From Cellvibrionaceae bacterium AOL6 (lineage in GTDB: Bacteria; Pseudomonadota; Gammaproteobacteria; Pseudomonadales; Cellvibrionaceae): DNA of 64,000 nt. Location: positions 1 through 64,000 of the forward strand of contig NOXC01000011.1 in NCBI GenBank assembly GCA_003265435.1, written 5' to 3'. Both the position numbers and the translations under genes were made by a program. The notes under the pieces are model-generated. The model was given only the letters and a program-made list of their open reading frames with translations, searched no databases and was not told the DNA's origin. Positions within the stretch are counted from its first letter, which is position 1; the number at the start of each line of letters is the position of its first letter. Of this stretch, positions 16,143 through 25,990 are shown piece by piece.

Positions 16143-18089
16143 TTAATAAAGTATTAAGTCCACGGTGAGCGCGATGTAACGACCGATTTCCGGGCGCGGG
16201 TCGAACTCCGTTTCCTGATTAATGGTGTATGACTTGTGCGTATTGAAAAGATTGTCGACATTGACTCGCCACCCGAGCCAGTCATGGCTTTGGTAGCTAA
16301 GGACAAAATTGACTGTAGAGAAAGCGTCGTTTAACGCGGTCATGCCCTCTGGCACGGCCTCGTCTTTTTGGTAGGTCACGTATCCAAGTACATTAATGCG
16401 CGTACCCGGAATATCGTAGCTCGCATTGGCTTTCACCTGATGATAGGGACGATCCTCTAATCGATTCCCCGTCTCCTCATTGCGAGCATCGAGGTAGTTG
16501 TAGCTCAGCTGGTACTGTTGATGGGTAAATCGCGAATTCCACTCGAGGTCCACACCACTGATTTCAGCGGCGCCGACGTTTTCATAGCGGTAGATCGCAA
16601 TGCCTTCTTCCGCGCTCGTCTCAGGGTCCAACACGGTCGTAATAAAGTGCTCCGCTTGCGAGGCGTGCACAGAAATACTTGCACTGTGTACTCGCTCCAG
16701 CGTTTTACTCGTCCACTCCAGGCCACCGTTAGCACTGATACTTTCTTCCGGCAGTAATTCTTCACTGCCTATGATCATGTAGCCGAGATTGGAATGATCA
16801 AAAACGTAGTAGCGTTCCTTAATGGTCGGCACTCGATAGCCCTGGCCACCACCGGCACGCCAGCGCAGTGTTTGAGTCTCGCTGAGCGTCTGGGTAAACA
16901 TGCCGCTGAACCGCAACGCGGAGTGACTGCCATAGCCGCTGTCTTCTTGCAGGCGCAGCCCCGATATCAACTCAAGCGCATCACTGATCTGCCAGTCGGC
17001 TTGGAGAAACCCTTCAACGCCGTCCTGAGATTTATCATCTACTTCCGGCGTTCCCGTGAGCACCTTGGTTTGATCGAGGCCATCGAGGTAGTAATGCAAG
17101 CCGGCCACCCACTCGACCTGCGCCGTATCCCAAATAAATTGGGAGTCGATCTCAGACATGTCGATGCGTGCCTGACGCAGGCTGCCACGATTGCCGCTCT
17201 CCTCATCGTGACGATTATGTTGGGCTTTCAGCTCAAAACCCGCGACATCCAAAGTGGCGCTGTGCGTCGTTTGAGAAACATCGCTGAGGTAGTAGTCATC
17301 CGTGCCGCCGGGAAAGATTCCGGTTACCTTGTACTTGTACTCATCGAGACTTTGGAAGCGATAACTGGCTTGAAGCTCTTCACCGTTATAAGAGAACCGC
17401 AGTGACGCCAGTTCTTTTTCCAACGCCGCGGCAATGGCCAGCTCATCTTCGAGCGGTTTGAAGCTGGGATCATCCAGTGTTTGCAGACTGAGCTGCATGC
17501 CCATTTTATTGTGCGAAAGATTGCCTCTTAAGCTGGTCACTCGGCGCGGGGTACCCGCCACATTGTCACTGTACACGCCCACTTCCTGTGAGAGACGGAG
17601 ACTGTCTTCCAAGCCATCACGCGTGATAATGTTAATCACACCGCCCATCGCCTCACTGCCATACAACACAGAAGAAGCGCCGCGAACCACTTCAATGCGT
17701 TCGATGTCCAGGGCGCTGAGCTGCCCAAAATCGACAGACGCTCCCGTCGGTGACACCAGGCGCATACCATCGACCAGTACCAGCACGCGATCGCCATCAA
17801 AGCCCTGCAACATAATGTTGTAGCCTTCTTTCTGACTGCGCTGCACGGTCACGCCTGGAATCAATTCCAGTACGCGTTCGAGCGTGCCCGAGCTCACCTT
17901 GTCCACGGTGACGCCGCTGACCACATCGATCTGCACCGGTGAGTTTTCAAGCGACTTCTCGGTTCGCGTGCCCGTCGTGACGACGATTTCATCGAGGTCG
18001 ACACTGGATACCTCTTTGGCGCACAAATCAACAGAAAAGACCGCAAGCGCACTCAGGCCCACGCGGGCGCGCAATGAAGCAAGGGGCAT
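16143..18089 (-). CDS. hmuR: TonB-dependent haem receptor (HmuR/BtuB-like)
   Basis: A 648-residue outer-membrane receptor with an N-terminal signal, the TonB-box/plug start DEIVVTTGTRTEKS, plug motifs VLVLVDGMRL and IERIEVVRGASSVLYGSEAMGGVINIITR, and a 22-strand-type barrel. QGYRVPTIKERYYVFDHSNLGYMI corresponds to the FRAP/NPxL-region of haem receptors, with a His in the segment. It is the first gene of the minus-strand haem operon, 18 bases before the HmuY-like gene, and follows a promoter with an overlapping Fur-like site. The expected role is import of haem delivered by the lipoprotein. Cobalamin is a less likely substrate. Confidence 0.82.
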   Translation of the reverse strand: MPLASLRARVGLSALAVFSVDLCAKEVSSVDLDEIVVTTGTRTEKSLENSPVQIDVVSGVTVDKVSSGTLERVLELIPGVTVQRSQKEGYNIMLQGFDGDRVLVLVDGMRLVSPTGASVDFGQLSALDIERIEVVRGASSVLYGSEAMGGVINIITRDGLEDSLRLSQEVGVYSDNVAGTPRRVTSLRGNLSHNKMGMQLSLQTLDDPSFKPLEDELAIAAALEKELASLRFSYNGEELQASYRFQSLDEYKYKVTGIFPGGTDDYYLSDVSQTTHSATLDVAGFELKAQHNRHDEESGNRGSLRQARIDMSEIDSQFIWDTAQVEWVAGLHYYLDGLDQTKVLTGTPEVDDKSQDGVEGFLQADWQISDALELISGLRLQEDSGYGSHSALRFSGMFTQTLSETQTLRWRAGGGQGYRVPTIKERYYVFDHSNLGYMIIGSEELLPEESISANGGLEWTSKTLERVHSASISVHASQAEHFITTVLDPETSAEEGIAIYRYENVGAAEISGVDLEWNSRFTHQQYQLSYNYLDARNEETGNRLEDRPYHQVKANASYDIPGTRINVLGYVTYQKDEAVPEGMTALNDAFSTVNFVLSYQSHDWLGWRVNVDNLFNTHKSYTINQETEFDPRPEIGRYIALTVDLILY

Positions 18090-18122
18090 TAGGGAGTCCT
18101 GACAAATATACTAGAGCGAACG

Positions 18123-18151
18123 ATGATACGTAGATATAAAGCAAATGTAAA
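18123..18151 (-). promoter_or_regulatory. Sigma-70 promoter of the haem operon
   Basis: On the minus strand, TTTACA (18146-18151) and TATCAT (18123-18128) are spaced by exactly 17 bases, about 35 bases upstream of the receptor start codon. This is a close match to the sigma-70 consensus. Confidence 0.6.
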
Positions 18152-18170
18152 TGCTAATCCATCTCATTTG
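18142..18170. promoter_or_regulatory. Fur-like operator over the haem operon promoter
   Basis: The AT-rich segment is bounded by a perfect inverted repeat, CAAATG (18142-18147) and CATTTG (18165-18170), and contains AATGCTAATC-type elements resembling Fur half-sites. It overlaps the -35 box of the operon promoter, where Fur repression would be effective. The match to the 19-base Fur consensus is partial. Confidence 0.4.
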
Positions 18171-18286
18171 TATGCATGCATAGAGACTGCCTATGCTGTA
18201 TGGGCCACTTACGCTCAAGCAAATGGCGTCGTCGATCGAGGGCACTTAATGATCAAGAGTGCCAGGAGGAGTTCACCCAGGAAGGG

Positions 18287-18307
18287 CCGGAGCGGGCTAC
18301 GCTCCGG
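18287..18307 (-). terminator. Hairpin after the M42-like peptidase gene
   Basis: CCGGAGCG and CGCTCCGG form a perfect eight-base-pair stem with a five-base loop, ten bases past the stop codon of the minus-strand peptidase gene. No T tract follows. Confidence 0.55.
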
Positions 18308-18316
18308 GGTGCAGAC

Positions 18317-19381
18317 TTATGGGCAACCGAGGTGCTGCAGGACTTGCAGGAAGGCGGTGACAGACGAAATCGGAGCGGTTTCGCTCATGGTATGGTAGCC
18401 CGAAGACGGTATTTGCAGTGTCGTGCCATCCACCAGACCGCCGGAGGCCGCAACGATTCGGCCCAATTCCGTCGAGCCAAGTGACATCGGTGACTGCCCC
18501 TGTTTCTTCAAGAGCTGATTTTTCTGGTCAACGTAGCGATCCTTAAACAAGGTACTGAAGCCCAGCGTTTCGCACACGCGTTCAAGCTGCGAGGTCAGTG
18601 ACGCATTGAAGGTCGCATTGGCATCCCGGTTGCGTAACACGAGATGCTGCTCAGCGGCACTCGCGGCATCGGGGAAGGGGCTCGTATCCACCACAATCAG
18701 CTGATTGGTTGAGCCACCAAAACGGCGGAACCATTCGAGCAGATATCGCCAGCTTTTTCCCGCCTCTTCCTGGGCCGTAAAAAACGCCGTCCCTTTAAAA
18801 CCCTGCTCAAATAGATACACCAGTGCCGCCGCCGTGAGCACATTGTCGAGTTGACCAACTAAGTGCGCGTCGGTCACTTTCAACTTATCCTTGAACGCGA
18901 CCGGGGTGCCGGCAACAAGGTGCTCCAGCCCTTCAATTTCGAAAATCAGATTGTTGCGAAATTCGCAGACGCTGGCACCGCGAATGACACCTTGCCCGCG
19001 ATAGGCACCCGACCATGGCTCATAGGCATATACCCCTTCACCATTGAAGCGCCCCACCACTTTTTGCATCAGTTCTTCACTGACTGAATTCCCCAGCAGA
19101 TCCGAGCGCGCTCCGGCTACAAAAGCCGCATACTGAAATTCATTTGGGCCTGTGCAGACCAAGCCATGCCGATCAATATGCGCCGACAGGAAAAGGCGGT
19201 CCGGCTCTTCACCCTGCGCAACCAGTAAGCCTTCATACCAGCTCACCCGAGCCCCCCGCTCTTCCAACTCGCGCTGCAGGGTACGAAAAAACGAATGCTC
19301 CGCGCCCACGACGCTAGGGCTACGAAGGAGGAGGTTCAGTATATGAAGAAATTCTGACGGTAGAGTCTGTACAGCAGACAT
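18317..19381 (-). CDS. M42-like metallo-aminopeptidase
   Basis: A 354-residue cytoplasmic protein. The ATG at 19381 has GGGAG close upstream and is preferred to the GTG at 19399. Candidate metal ligands appear in the order of the M42/M20 co-catalytic metallopeptidases: AHIDRHG, GQLDN, AQEEAG (general base Glu), VVDTSPFPD and a C-terminal GYHTMSE. No signal peptide is seen. M42 enzymes are di-metal aminopeptidases, often forming dodecamers, that trim peptides. The sequence is a diverged member, so substrate preference is open. It is a single gene ending near the haem operon promoter. Confidence 0.72.
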   Translation of the reverse strand: MSAVQTLPSEFLHILNLLLRSPSVVGAEHSFFRTLQRELEERGARVSWYEGLLVAQGEEPDRLFLSAHIDRHGLVCTGPNEFQYAAFVAGARSDLLGNSVSEELMQKVVGRFNGEGVYAYEPWSGAYRGQGVIRGASVCEFRNNLIFEIEGLEHLVAGTPVAFKDKLKVTDAHLVGQLDNVLTAAALVYLFEQGFKGTAFFTAQEEAGKSWRYLLEWFRRFGGSTNQLIVVDTSPFPDAASAAEQHLVLRNRDANATFNASLTSQLERVCETLGFSTLFKDRYVDQKNQLLKKQGQSPMSLGSTELGRIVAASGGLVDGTTLQIPSSGYHTMSETAPISSVTAFLQVLQHLGCP

Positions 19382-19468
19382 GGAGGCTCCCGAGATCACA
19401 GAACAACCCGGAGGGGTCGCGATAAGCGCGATTTATAGGGTCTCAATCCGGCAAACGCAAGCAGATTT

Positions 19469-22400
19469 TCAGCTTTTTTGCAGACCTTCGCGCGCGCCCG
19501 GCTGCGCGCCCAAATAGCGCTCGAACGTCGCCAGAAGGGCATGACAATCGTCAATCAGTCCTGCGAGGGCCAATTGGGCTTGTTCGATGTTCTTTTCATG
19601 CAGTGCCGTCTCCACCCGCTCTGCTCTGTCCGCGACGGCGCGTGCTTCGATGTTGCCCGCTCCCCCCTTTATCGCGTGGGCAAGAAAGAGTATTGCTTCA
19701 TGATCGCTTGAGCGACACGAAGTGCAACGTTCAAGTTCTGGGAGCTGCTCTTCCAAACTGCTTTTAAACGTTCGCACCAAGCGCTCAACGCGCTCCACAC
19801 GACCGCGCATTTTGACTAGCAGTGCTTCCTCATTCCATTGCTCGCCTGCGCCTGAAAGCAGCGCAGCCGAACCCGTATTGGAAGGGGCTACTGAAACCGG
19901 GGATTTAATGCTGTTTTCACCTGCCGAAATCACGCCCATTGGGGTAGGATCGTGTTTAACACGGGCCGCCCAGGAAAGGATCTTGGCTTCAAACTCCTCT
20001 AGCGCGAAAGGCTTGGACAAATAGTCGTTCATCCCGGCATGCAAACACTGCTCTTTGGTGCCCGCCATTGCATCGGCCGTCATCGCAATAATCGGAATTG
20101 CACGATACTTCTCACCGGCATCACCGTTGCGAATGGCCACCGTGGTGTCGTAACCATTCATACCTGGCATCTGACAGTCCATCAACACCAAATCCACCAC
20201 GGTCTCATCGTTCAATAAACGCTGAATGGCCTCGGTGCCGCCTTCCGCAGTGCAGACCTTCACTCCCATTTCGTCAAGAAGATCGCTGGCCACTTCGAGA
20301 TTGACTGGGTTGTCATCCACAACCAGTGCCGTAATACACCGGCCCATCAAGGTTGCCGGCTTTTTACGCTTGTCTCGCAATTCCGAGGCAATGGGCAAAC
20401 GCGACGCCAGCTTACCTGGCTCGGCTAACATGAGCTTCCATAGCTCGTAGGGGGATACCGGCTTCTCCACCTGAGCGACATTTTCCAACTCAAGCTGTCG
20501 ACAGTTCGGTGAGCGAAGGAAGGCCACCACGCCCTGCATTCTGGCATTTTCCTGAAGCGCACGGCACAGATCTGAAGTGCTCTCCGAAAATTGATCATCA
20601 ATCAAAACGATGTCGATATCGGCCAGCGTCGGCATAAACGCATTCAATTCTTCACGAGAGCGGCACACACGGCATTCTGCGCTCCAACGATGCAATTGCT
20701 CTCCAATGGCTCGAGATAAACTTTCTGACTGGCTCAAAAGCAATAAGCGTTTTTCAACAAATTTATTTGCCGAGAACGCACTGAAGCCCTGGTCCTGATG
20801 CTCGAGTAGCAAGGTAAAATTAAAACAACTCCCTTCGCCTTTGGTGCTTTGCACACCGATGCCGCCGCCCATCATTTCACAGAGTCTGCGCGAGATATTC
20901 AGGCCAAGGCCGGTACCGCCATATTGGCGCGAGGTTGAGCTGTCCTCCTGCGTGAACGCATCAAAGAGGTGTTCCAGTTTATCGGCTGCGATACCCACAC
21001 CGGTATCCCGGACTTCGCAATAGAGCTCGACGCGTCCTTCTGAATCAACGCGCGTGCTCGCGGCCAAGCATATTTCGCCCTCGTTCGTAAATTTCAATGC
21101 GTTGCTCAACAGGTTCATCACCACCTGACGCAGGCGATTTTGATCGCCTATTACGACCTCATGCTCAACACCTGCCAGATCCAAGACAAACTCTAATCCT
21201 TTCGCATAGGTGCTGACCGAAAACGAAGCTGAAATATCGGAGAGCAAGCGAAGTACGTTGTACTCAACATGTTCCATCTCCAGCTTGCCCGCTTCAATCT
21301 TGCTGAGGTCCAGAATATCGTTGATCAACCCGGTCAGCGCCTGCGCTGAGCCTTCGGCCATTCGTACAAGGCGATGCTGCTTCTCAGACAGGGCTTCTCG
21401 CTGCAGGATATTCAACGTACCCAATACACCGTGCATCGGTGTGCGAATTTCATGACTGACGTTGGCAATGAATTCACTTTTGGTTTTACTTGCAGCCAAG
21501 GCTTCATTTCTTGCCTGCTCCAACTCCTTCGTGCGCTCGGCCACCTGCTGCTCGAGCGCCACATTCATATTGAGTATTTTACTTTCGATTTCACGCTGTT
21601 CAGTTACATCTCGCAATATCGCAGCAACACCGAGCGTGCGACCTGACTCATGAATAATCGGAGACAGGGTGACTGACATCACGCGCGCTTCGTTTCCGAC
21701 AAGGCTGACTTCCGTATCGAAGGTATCGACACTTAAACCATTGTGTACTTTCTCCAAGGTTTCCCGCGTGAAGATGCCCGCCTCGCTTTTTATCAAGAAA
21801 TGGAAGATCGAGTTCCCTACGGCCGACCGTTCGGGTATGTGAAAAATGCGCTCCGCTGCTGCGTTCCAGCTCTCCACCGTGCCACTGACATCCATCGCCA
21901 CAATCGCGTCCGTTGAGCTTTCGACAATGGCCTTGAAAGCCGCCTGCTCATGCATCAGTTTGATTTTTTTACTGATGTTCGCCTGATAGGCGGTGATAAG
22001 GATAAACACCACCAGCAAGGTCGCACCTAGCAAGGCCACATTTGTCCAACGCTCTTCTGCAACCTTCGCAGCCAATGCCTTGCTCGGTACCATCACGTGT
22101 AAATCTACGTACCGCCCTTCGGAGCGTTCAGCCAGCCAAACTCGATCAACAAGCTCGTAGAGCTGCTGATCGAGATGACGATCTTGTACATCGAGCCATT
22201 GTTTTTCTTTGTTGAAGGACGATTCATATCGATTCGGCCAGTTTCGATCCGATTCAAACTCAAAGGCAAAGTGCCATTGTTCCTCTGGGTGTAGGACAAA
22301 CCCCCCATCGGGATTCGTCACAAACAATTGAAAATTGCGCAGCATGTTGGCGCTCAGAGTGGATAAGAGGTAGGCGGCATCAAAATTGATGACGATGGCA

Positions 22401-23035
22401 CCGAAGGGGCGACCGTCATCGTAAAACGCCGCTTCCCCCACTCTCAAGGTAGGCCGATAAGGGAACTCAATGCGATCGTGCTCACGGTTTAAATTAAAAT
22501 CAGACACATACACTTCACCGGGTGTACTGGCTCGTAAGCGCTCGATATAGGCCCGGTGGCCTTTTTCCTGTAGGTCGTTACTTTCGACACGAACGATTTG
22601 CCCCTGCCGACGCTCCACTCGTACCAATTCCTTACCACGCTCATCCAGCGTAAGGTAACGAATTTGATGTACCTCAGGGTTGGCGCTGATATAGGATTCG
22701 AAAATGATTTGCAGGCGTTCCTGCCAGAGGGCCAGGCTGGTGCCATCGTAGGGGTCGATACCGTCGTTTTGCGACGCACGCAGAATACCCTTAATTGGCG
22801 GCGTGCTGTGCAAGAAGCGGACTTTGCTGCGGTACAGTTCCAGAGTATGCTCGAGTTCTTCACTGCGATCGGCCAGCAGTAGCTGGGCATTCTGCAGGTA
22901 CTCCTCCTCTGCCTGCTTGCGGGCAAACGCGTCCTGCACGGCAATCAGCACTGCGAAAAGGGTCAAGCATAATACTGCCGCCAGCGCGATGAACTGTGAC
23001 AGGGGCGCCCTCGCGAGCTTCCTGACTAACTGCAT
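19469..23035 (-). CDS. Hybrid sensor histidine kinase (Cache-PAS-HisKA-HATPase-REC-REC-HPt)
   Basis: A 1188-residue membrane-bound BarA/EvgS-type kinase; CGGAG precedes the ATG. Parts in order: membrane helix (about 13-33), large periplasmic Cache-like sensor (about 35-330), second helix (VALLGATLLVVFILITAY), PAS domain with FKAIVESSTDAIVAMD, coiled coil, HisKA with NVSHEIRTPMHG, HATPase with NLLSNALKF, DTGVGI and GGTGLGL boxes, a degenerate first receiver, a second receiver (ALVVDDNPVN, VLMDCQMPGMNG) and a C-terminal HPt domain with the phospho-acceptor in LAHAIKGGAGNIEA. The first receiver (RLLLLSQSESLSRAI) lacks the acidic pocket and is probably non-phosphorylated. No partner regulator is adjacent, so the target is unknown. 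Confidence 0.9.
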   Translation of the reverse strand: MQLVRKLARAPLSQFIALAAVLCLTLFAVLIAVQDAFARKQAEEEYLQNAQLLLADRSEELEHTLELYRSKVRFLHSTPPIKGILRASQNDGIDPYDGTSLALWQERLQIIFESYISANPEVHQIRYLTLDERGKELVRVERRQGQIVRVESNDLQEKGHRAYIERLRASTPGEVYVSDFNLNREHDRIEFPYRPTLRVGEAAFYDDGRPFGAIVINFDAAYLLSTLSANMLRNFQLFVTNPDGGFVLHPEEQWHFAFEFESDRNWPNRYESSFNKEKQWLDVQDRHLDQQLYELVDRVWLAERSEGRYVDLHVMVPSKALAAKVAEERWTNVALLGATLLVVFILITAYQANISKKIKLMHEQAAFKAIVESSTDAIVAMDVSGTVESWNAAAERIFHIPERSAVGNSIFHFLIKSEAGIFTRETLEKVHNGLSVDTFDTEVSLVGNEARVMSVTLSPIIHESGRTLGVAAILRDVTEQREIESKILNMNVALEQQVAERTKELEQARNEALAASKTKSEFIANVSHEIRTPMHGVLGTLNILQREALSEKQHRLVRMAEGSAQALTGLINDILDLSKIEAGKLEMEHVEYNVLRLLSDISASFSVSTYAKGLEFVLDLAGVEHEVVIGDQNRLRQVVMNLLSNALKFTNEGEICLAASTRVDSEGRVELYCEVRDTGVGIAADKLEHLFDAFTQEDSSTSRQYGGTGLGLNISRRLCEMMGGGIGVQSTKGEGSCFNFTLLLEHQDQGFSAFSANKFVEKRLLLLSQSESLSRAIGEQLHRWSAECRVCRSREELNAFMPTLADIDIVLIDDQFSESTSDLCRALQENARMQGVVAFLRSPNCRQLELENVAQVEKPVSPYELWKLMLAEPGKLASRLPIASELRDKRKKPATLMGRCITALVVDDNPVNLEVASDLLDEMGVKVCTAEGGTEAIQRLLNDETVVDLVLMDCQMPGMNGYDTTVAIRNGDAGEKYRAIPIIAMTADAMAGTKEQCLHAGMNDYLSKPFALEEFEAKILSWAARVKHDPTPMGVISAGENSIKSPVSVAPSNTGSAALLSGAGEQWNEEALLVKMRGRVERVERLVRTFKSSLEEQLPELERCTSCRSSDHEAILFLAHAIKGGAGNIEARAVADRAERVETALHEKNIEQAQLALAGLIDDCHALLATFERYLGAQPGAREGLQKS

Positions 23036-23164
23036 GACTACTCCGGTTACCTACCTGTGGCTCAGAGCAAGAGCCTCCGAGATTAAGGTATTCTTATAGC
23101 TGAAATACACCTAGTAATGCGTTTATATAGCGTAGCTCAAGTTTTTGAGGTCCAAACGGCTTTC

Positions 23165-23224
23165 GGTGCCAATCATTAGATCAATTCTCTATGAGATTGG
23201 CGAGCACGGAAACAATTTGGCACC
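23165..23224. promoter_or_regulatory. Inverted repeat between sensor kinase and porin genes
   Basis: GGTGCCAA (23165-23172) and TTGGCACC (23217-23224) form widely spaced inverted arms in the 311-base divergent intergenic region. They could be two halves of an operator for the porin or kinase gene. I see no coding sequence in 23036-23346. Confidence 0.3.
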
Positions 23225-23346
23225 TAAAGCAACAAACCGGGCACAGCGATTAGCCCTGGAGTGTGCACTGCGCCTCACGCATCAACTTCATTTTTAATAA
23301 AAGTGGTCTAGAGTTACAGCTAGTATCCATACGTAGGAAAGCCTTC

Positions 23347-24273
23347 ATGTTTAGAATCACCACTGCGGCGCTACTGATAAGTTGCGCCTCCCTGAGCCTC
23401 GCGGAAGAGGCCAAGTACAATTCAGCTTATGCTCGCATCAACGTGGACGCTCAGATCTCTGAAGAGGGTGAAGAGCAATTTACGGAAGTGAAAAGCAACA
23501 ACACCTGGATTGGGATGAAGGGCAATGTCCCGATTGAAGATACAGGGCTACGCGTAGTGTACCGACTGGAATGGACCGTGGGCATCAACGAAGCCGACGC
23601 CGGCAGTAATCTCACCCCACGTCCACAATACGTAGGCATCGCCGGGAAGGCTGGCCAACTCCATGCCGGTCGAGATTTCACACCTGTCTGGGGTGCGGTT
23701 GGTGGCGTCGATTTGTTCAATCACTATGAAGGCGATATCAAAAACTTGTGGGAAGGGGAAAACCGACTATCAAGCGTCATTGTTTACTCCTCACCCAAGT
23801 GGAACAACGTCAGCGCGAAGGTGCTGTATGAGGCCGAGCGTGAAGCCGGTGGCGATTCCGCGACCTCCGCCAGCGTCAGCTACGGCGACAAAAGCTTCAA
23901 GCACTCCCGCTTTTTTGCCGCAATCGGGCACGACTTCGACCTGGATGGCCACGACCTCACTCGAGCGGCCTTCCAGTACAAAATGGACGCTCACAAAATT
24001 GGCGTCGCGGTACAGCAGCAAAAAGACAGTCGCGTGGAGGATGCAGAAACGGAGTTTGGTACGCTGCTGAGTTACAGCTACTTTGATGGGACCTTAGACT
24101 ACCGTTTTCAATATCAAACGATGGAAGACAATAGCGGCATCAGCGTAGGTATCGACTACCCGATTGCCAAAATGACCAAGCTATTCACCTGGTTCACCAC
24201 CTTCGACAAGAACGAAGAAGACAGCAACTACCTCGCCTTTGGTATTGAGCACCGATTCAGCAGAGGCTTCTAA
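23347..24273 (+). CDS. Gram-negative porin
   Basis: A 308-residue precursor. The ATG at 23347 follows AGGA and opens a signal peptide (MFRITTAALLISCASLSLAEEA); the upstream in-frame ATG at 23263 is not preferred. The mature protein resembles general trimeric porins: VKSNNTWIGMKGNVP, GLRVVYRLEW, YVGIAGKAGQLHAGRDFTPVW and alternating barrel strands to a terminal Phe in HRFSRGF. Acidic loops are frequent. It is likely a diffusion pore of unknown selectivity. It converges with ahpF and shares its terminator. Confidence 0.85.
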   Translation: MFRITTAALLISCASLSLAEEAKYNSAYARINVDAQISEEGEEQFTEVKSNNTWIGMKGNVPIEDTGLRVVYRLEWTVGINEADAGSNLTPRPQYVGIAGKAGQLHAGRDFTPVWGAVGGVDLFNHYEGDIKNLWEGENRLSSVIVYSSPKWNNVSAKVLYEAEREAGGDSATSASVSYGDKSFKHSRFFAAIGHDFDLDGHDLTRAAFQYKMDAHKIGVAVQQQKDSRVEDAETEFGTLLSYSYFDGTLDYRFQYQTMEDNSGISVGIDYPIAKMTKLFTWFTTFDKNEEDSNYLAFGIEHRFSRGF

Positions 24274-24288
24274 CGCTCAAACGAAAAA

Positions 24289-24306
24289 AGCCCCCTTTCG
24301 GGGGCT
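24289..24306. terminator. Rho-independent terminator of ahpF and porin
   Basis: AGCCCCC-TTTC-GGGGGCT is a seven-base-pair stem. On the minus strand TTTTTT follows directly, so it is a strong terminator for ahpF; on the plus strand it follows the porin stop codon but has little U tract. Confidence 0.85.
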
Positions 24307-24319
24307 AAACTCAAGAAAA

Positions 24320-25882
24320 TTACTGGTTCTTAAGCAGATAATCGAAGGCGGCCAGCGACGCTTTCGCGCCTTCCCCCATCGCAATGACGATTTGCTTGTA
24401 AGGCACGGTGGTCACATCACCACACGCAAAAATACCCGGTACGGATGTTTCCCCACGTTCGTTGATGATGACTTCACCATAACGCGTGCGGTCGACAACA
24501 CCATCAAGAAAATCACTGTTGGGTACCAGTCCAATTTGCACAAAAACCCCGGCCAGATGGTCCCGGTGGGTTTCTTCGGTCAATCGGTCCGTGTAGTCCA
24601 GCGCCACCACTTTACCGTTGTCAGCAATGATTTCTTTGGTCGCGACATTTTTCTTGATCGTCACATTCGCACGCGCTTCGGCTTGTTTCACGAGCACGCT
24701 GTCTGCTTTCAGTTCAGGCATAAATTCGTACACCGTCACCGATTTCACAATGCCCGCCAGATCAAGTGCGGCTTCGATACCCGAGTTACCGCCACCGATC
24801 ACCGCGACGTCTTTCCCTTTAAAGAAGGGGCCATCACAGTGAGGACAGTACGCGACCCCATTGCCGACATTCTCTTTCTCGCCCGGAATACCCAGTTCGC
24901 GCCATTTTGCTCCGGTAGCGATGATCAAGGTTTTCGTGTCGATCTGCTCCCCGGAACTTAAGGTCACGCGTTTCACGTCCCCGTTCTCCACCCCCGCCAC
25001 ACGGAAATGTTCACGCAAGGTAATGTCGTACTCATCCATATGCGCCATCAGCGCATTGCTTAGCTCGGGGCCAGTGGTCTTCGGCACAGAAATCAGGTTT
25101 TCAATTCCCAATGTGTCTTTCACCTGACCGCCAATTCGGTCGGCAATCATCGTCACCGCCAGCCCCTTACGCGCAGCATAAATGGCTGCGGCCACACCGG
25201 CTGGTCCGCCACCAATTACCGTGACGTCTTGCAGCGGCAGCGATGGTGCTGCGTCTGCGGTCCCCTCTGTCAAGGTGGGGTACTTAGCAATCAATTTTTC
25301 CAGCATTTGTGCGGTATCAATCTTACCGTTTGCGAAGACTTCCCCGTTCAGAAAAACAGTGGGCACGCCTTGAATATTGCGCTCTTCAATCAAATCCTGG
25401 TACAAGCCACCATCAATCATTTCCGAACTGATGTTGTCGTTGAGGATGGCGAACTGGTTTAAGGCCTGAACCACGTCAGGGCAGTTGTGACAGCTCAGGC
25501 TGACAAACACTTCGAAACGAAGGGTTTCCTGCACACGGCTGATAATACTTTTGATGCTATCGTCCAGCTTCAACTCGGTCCCGGACGAGTGCAAAATGGC
25601 CAATACGACCGAGTTGAACTCGTGACCACCGGGAATACCCGAAAATTGGATGCCGTTTGGCTGGCCATCCACTTCCACCATAAAACTGATGGGACTGCGC
25701 AACACACCATTGGTGTCACGCTCTTCAAAATTCAGTTGCTCAGACACGGTGCTAAGTTGTTGCAGAAACGTTTTCAGCTCTTCACGCTTCTCATGCTCAC
25801 CCGTCTGCAATACGAGGGTGACCACGTTCTTCATGTTGGCGGTGTAGCCTTTCAACGCTGTCAAAATATCTTGAGTTAACAT
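24320..25882 (-). CDS. ahpF: Alkyl hydroperoxide reductase subunit F
   Basis: A 520-residue flavoprotein of normal AhpF length that uses NADH to reduce AhpC. The N-terminal tandem thioredoxin-like part carries the redox pair CHNC at C131/C134. The C-terminal thioredoxin-reductase-like part has [19 protein letters not shown] for FAD, CPHC at C346/C349, [17 protein letters not shown] for NADH and a [18 protein letters not shown] motif. It lies 108 bases downstream of ahpC, with an attenuator-like hairpin between them. The divergent oxyR gene upstream of ahpC suggests peroxide control. Confidence 0.97.
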   Translation of the reverse strand: MLTQDILTALKGYTANMKNVVTLVLQTGEHEKREELKTFLQQLSTVSEQLNFEERDTNGVLRSPISFMVEVDGQPNGIQFSGIPGGHEFNSVVLAILHSSGTELKLDDSIKSIISRVQETLRFEVFVSLSCHNCPDVVQALNQFAILNDNISSEMIDGGLYQDLIEERNIQGVPTVFLNGEVFANGKIDTAQMLEKLIAKYPTLTEGTADAAPSLPLQDVTVIGGGPAGVAAAIYAARKGLAVTMIADRIGGQVKDTLGIENLISVPKTTGPELSNALMAHMDEYDITLREHFRVAGVENGDVKRVTLSSGEQIDTKTLIIATGAKWRELGIPGEKENVGNGVAYCPHCDGPFFKGKDVAVIGGGNSGIEAALDLAGIVKSVTVYEFMPELKADSVLVKQAEARANVTIKKNVATKEIIADNGKVVALDYTDRLTEETHRDHLAGVFVQIGLVPNSDFLDGVVDRTRYGEVIINERGETSVPGIFACGDVTTVPYKQIVIAMGEGAKASLAAFDYLLKNQ

Positions 25883-25927
25883 GATGGGGTCCGTTTTTCT
25901 CTCATTGACGGGTTAGAGTAAAAATCA

Positions 25928-25950
25928 GGCGGAGTGCAGTGCACCCCGCC
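25928..25950 (-). terminator. Attenuator hairpin between ahpC and ahpF
   Basis: GGCGGaGTGC and GCACcCCGCC pair with one internal mismatch; on the minus strand TTTTT follows. A second stem, GCTGACA/TGTCAGC (25954-25970), lies just before it. Partial termination here would give more AhpC than AhpF, as the enzyme pair needs. Confidence 0.65.
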
Positions 25951-25990
25951 GTCGCTGACACACTGTCAGCAAAGTACATTTATGCCGTAC

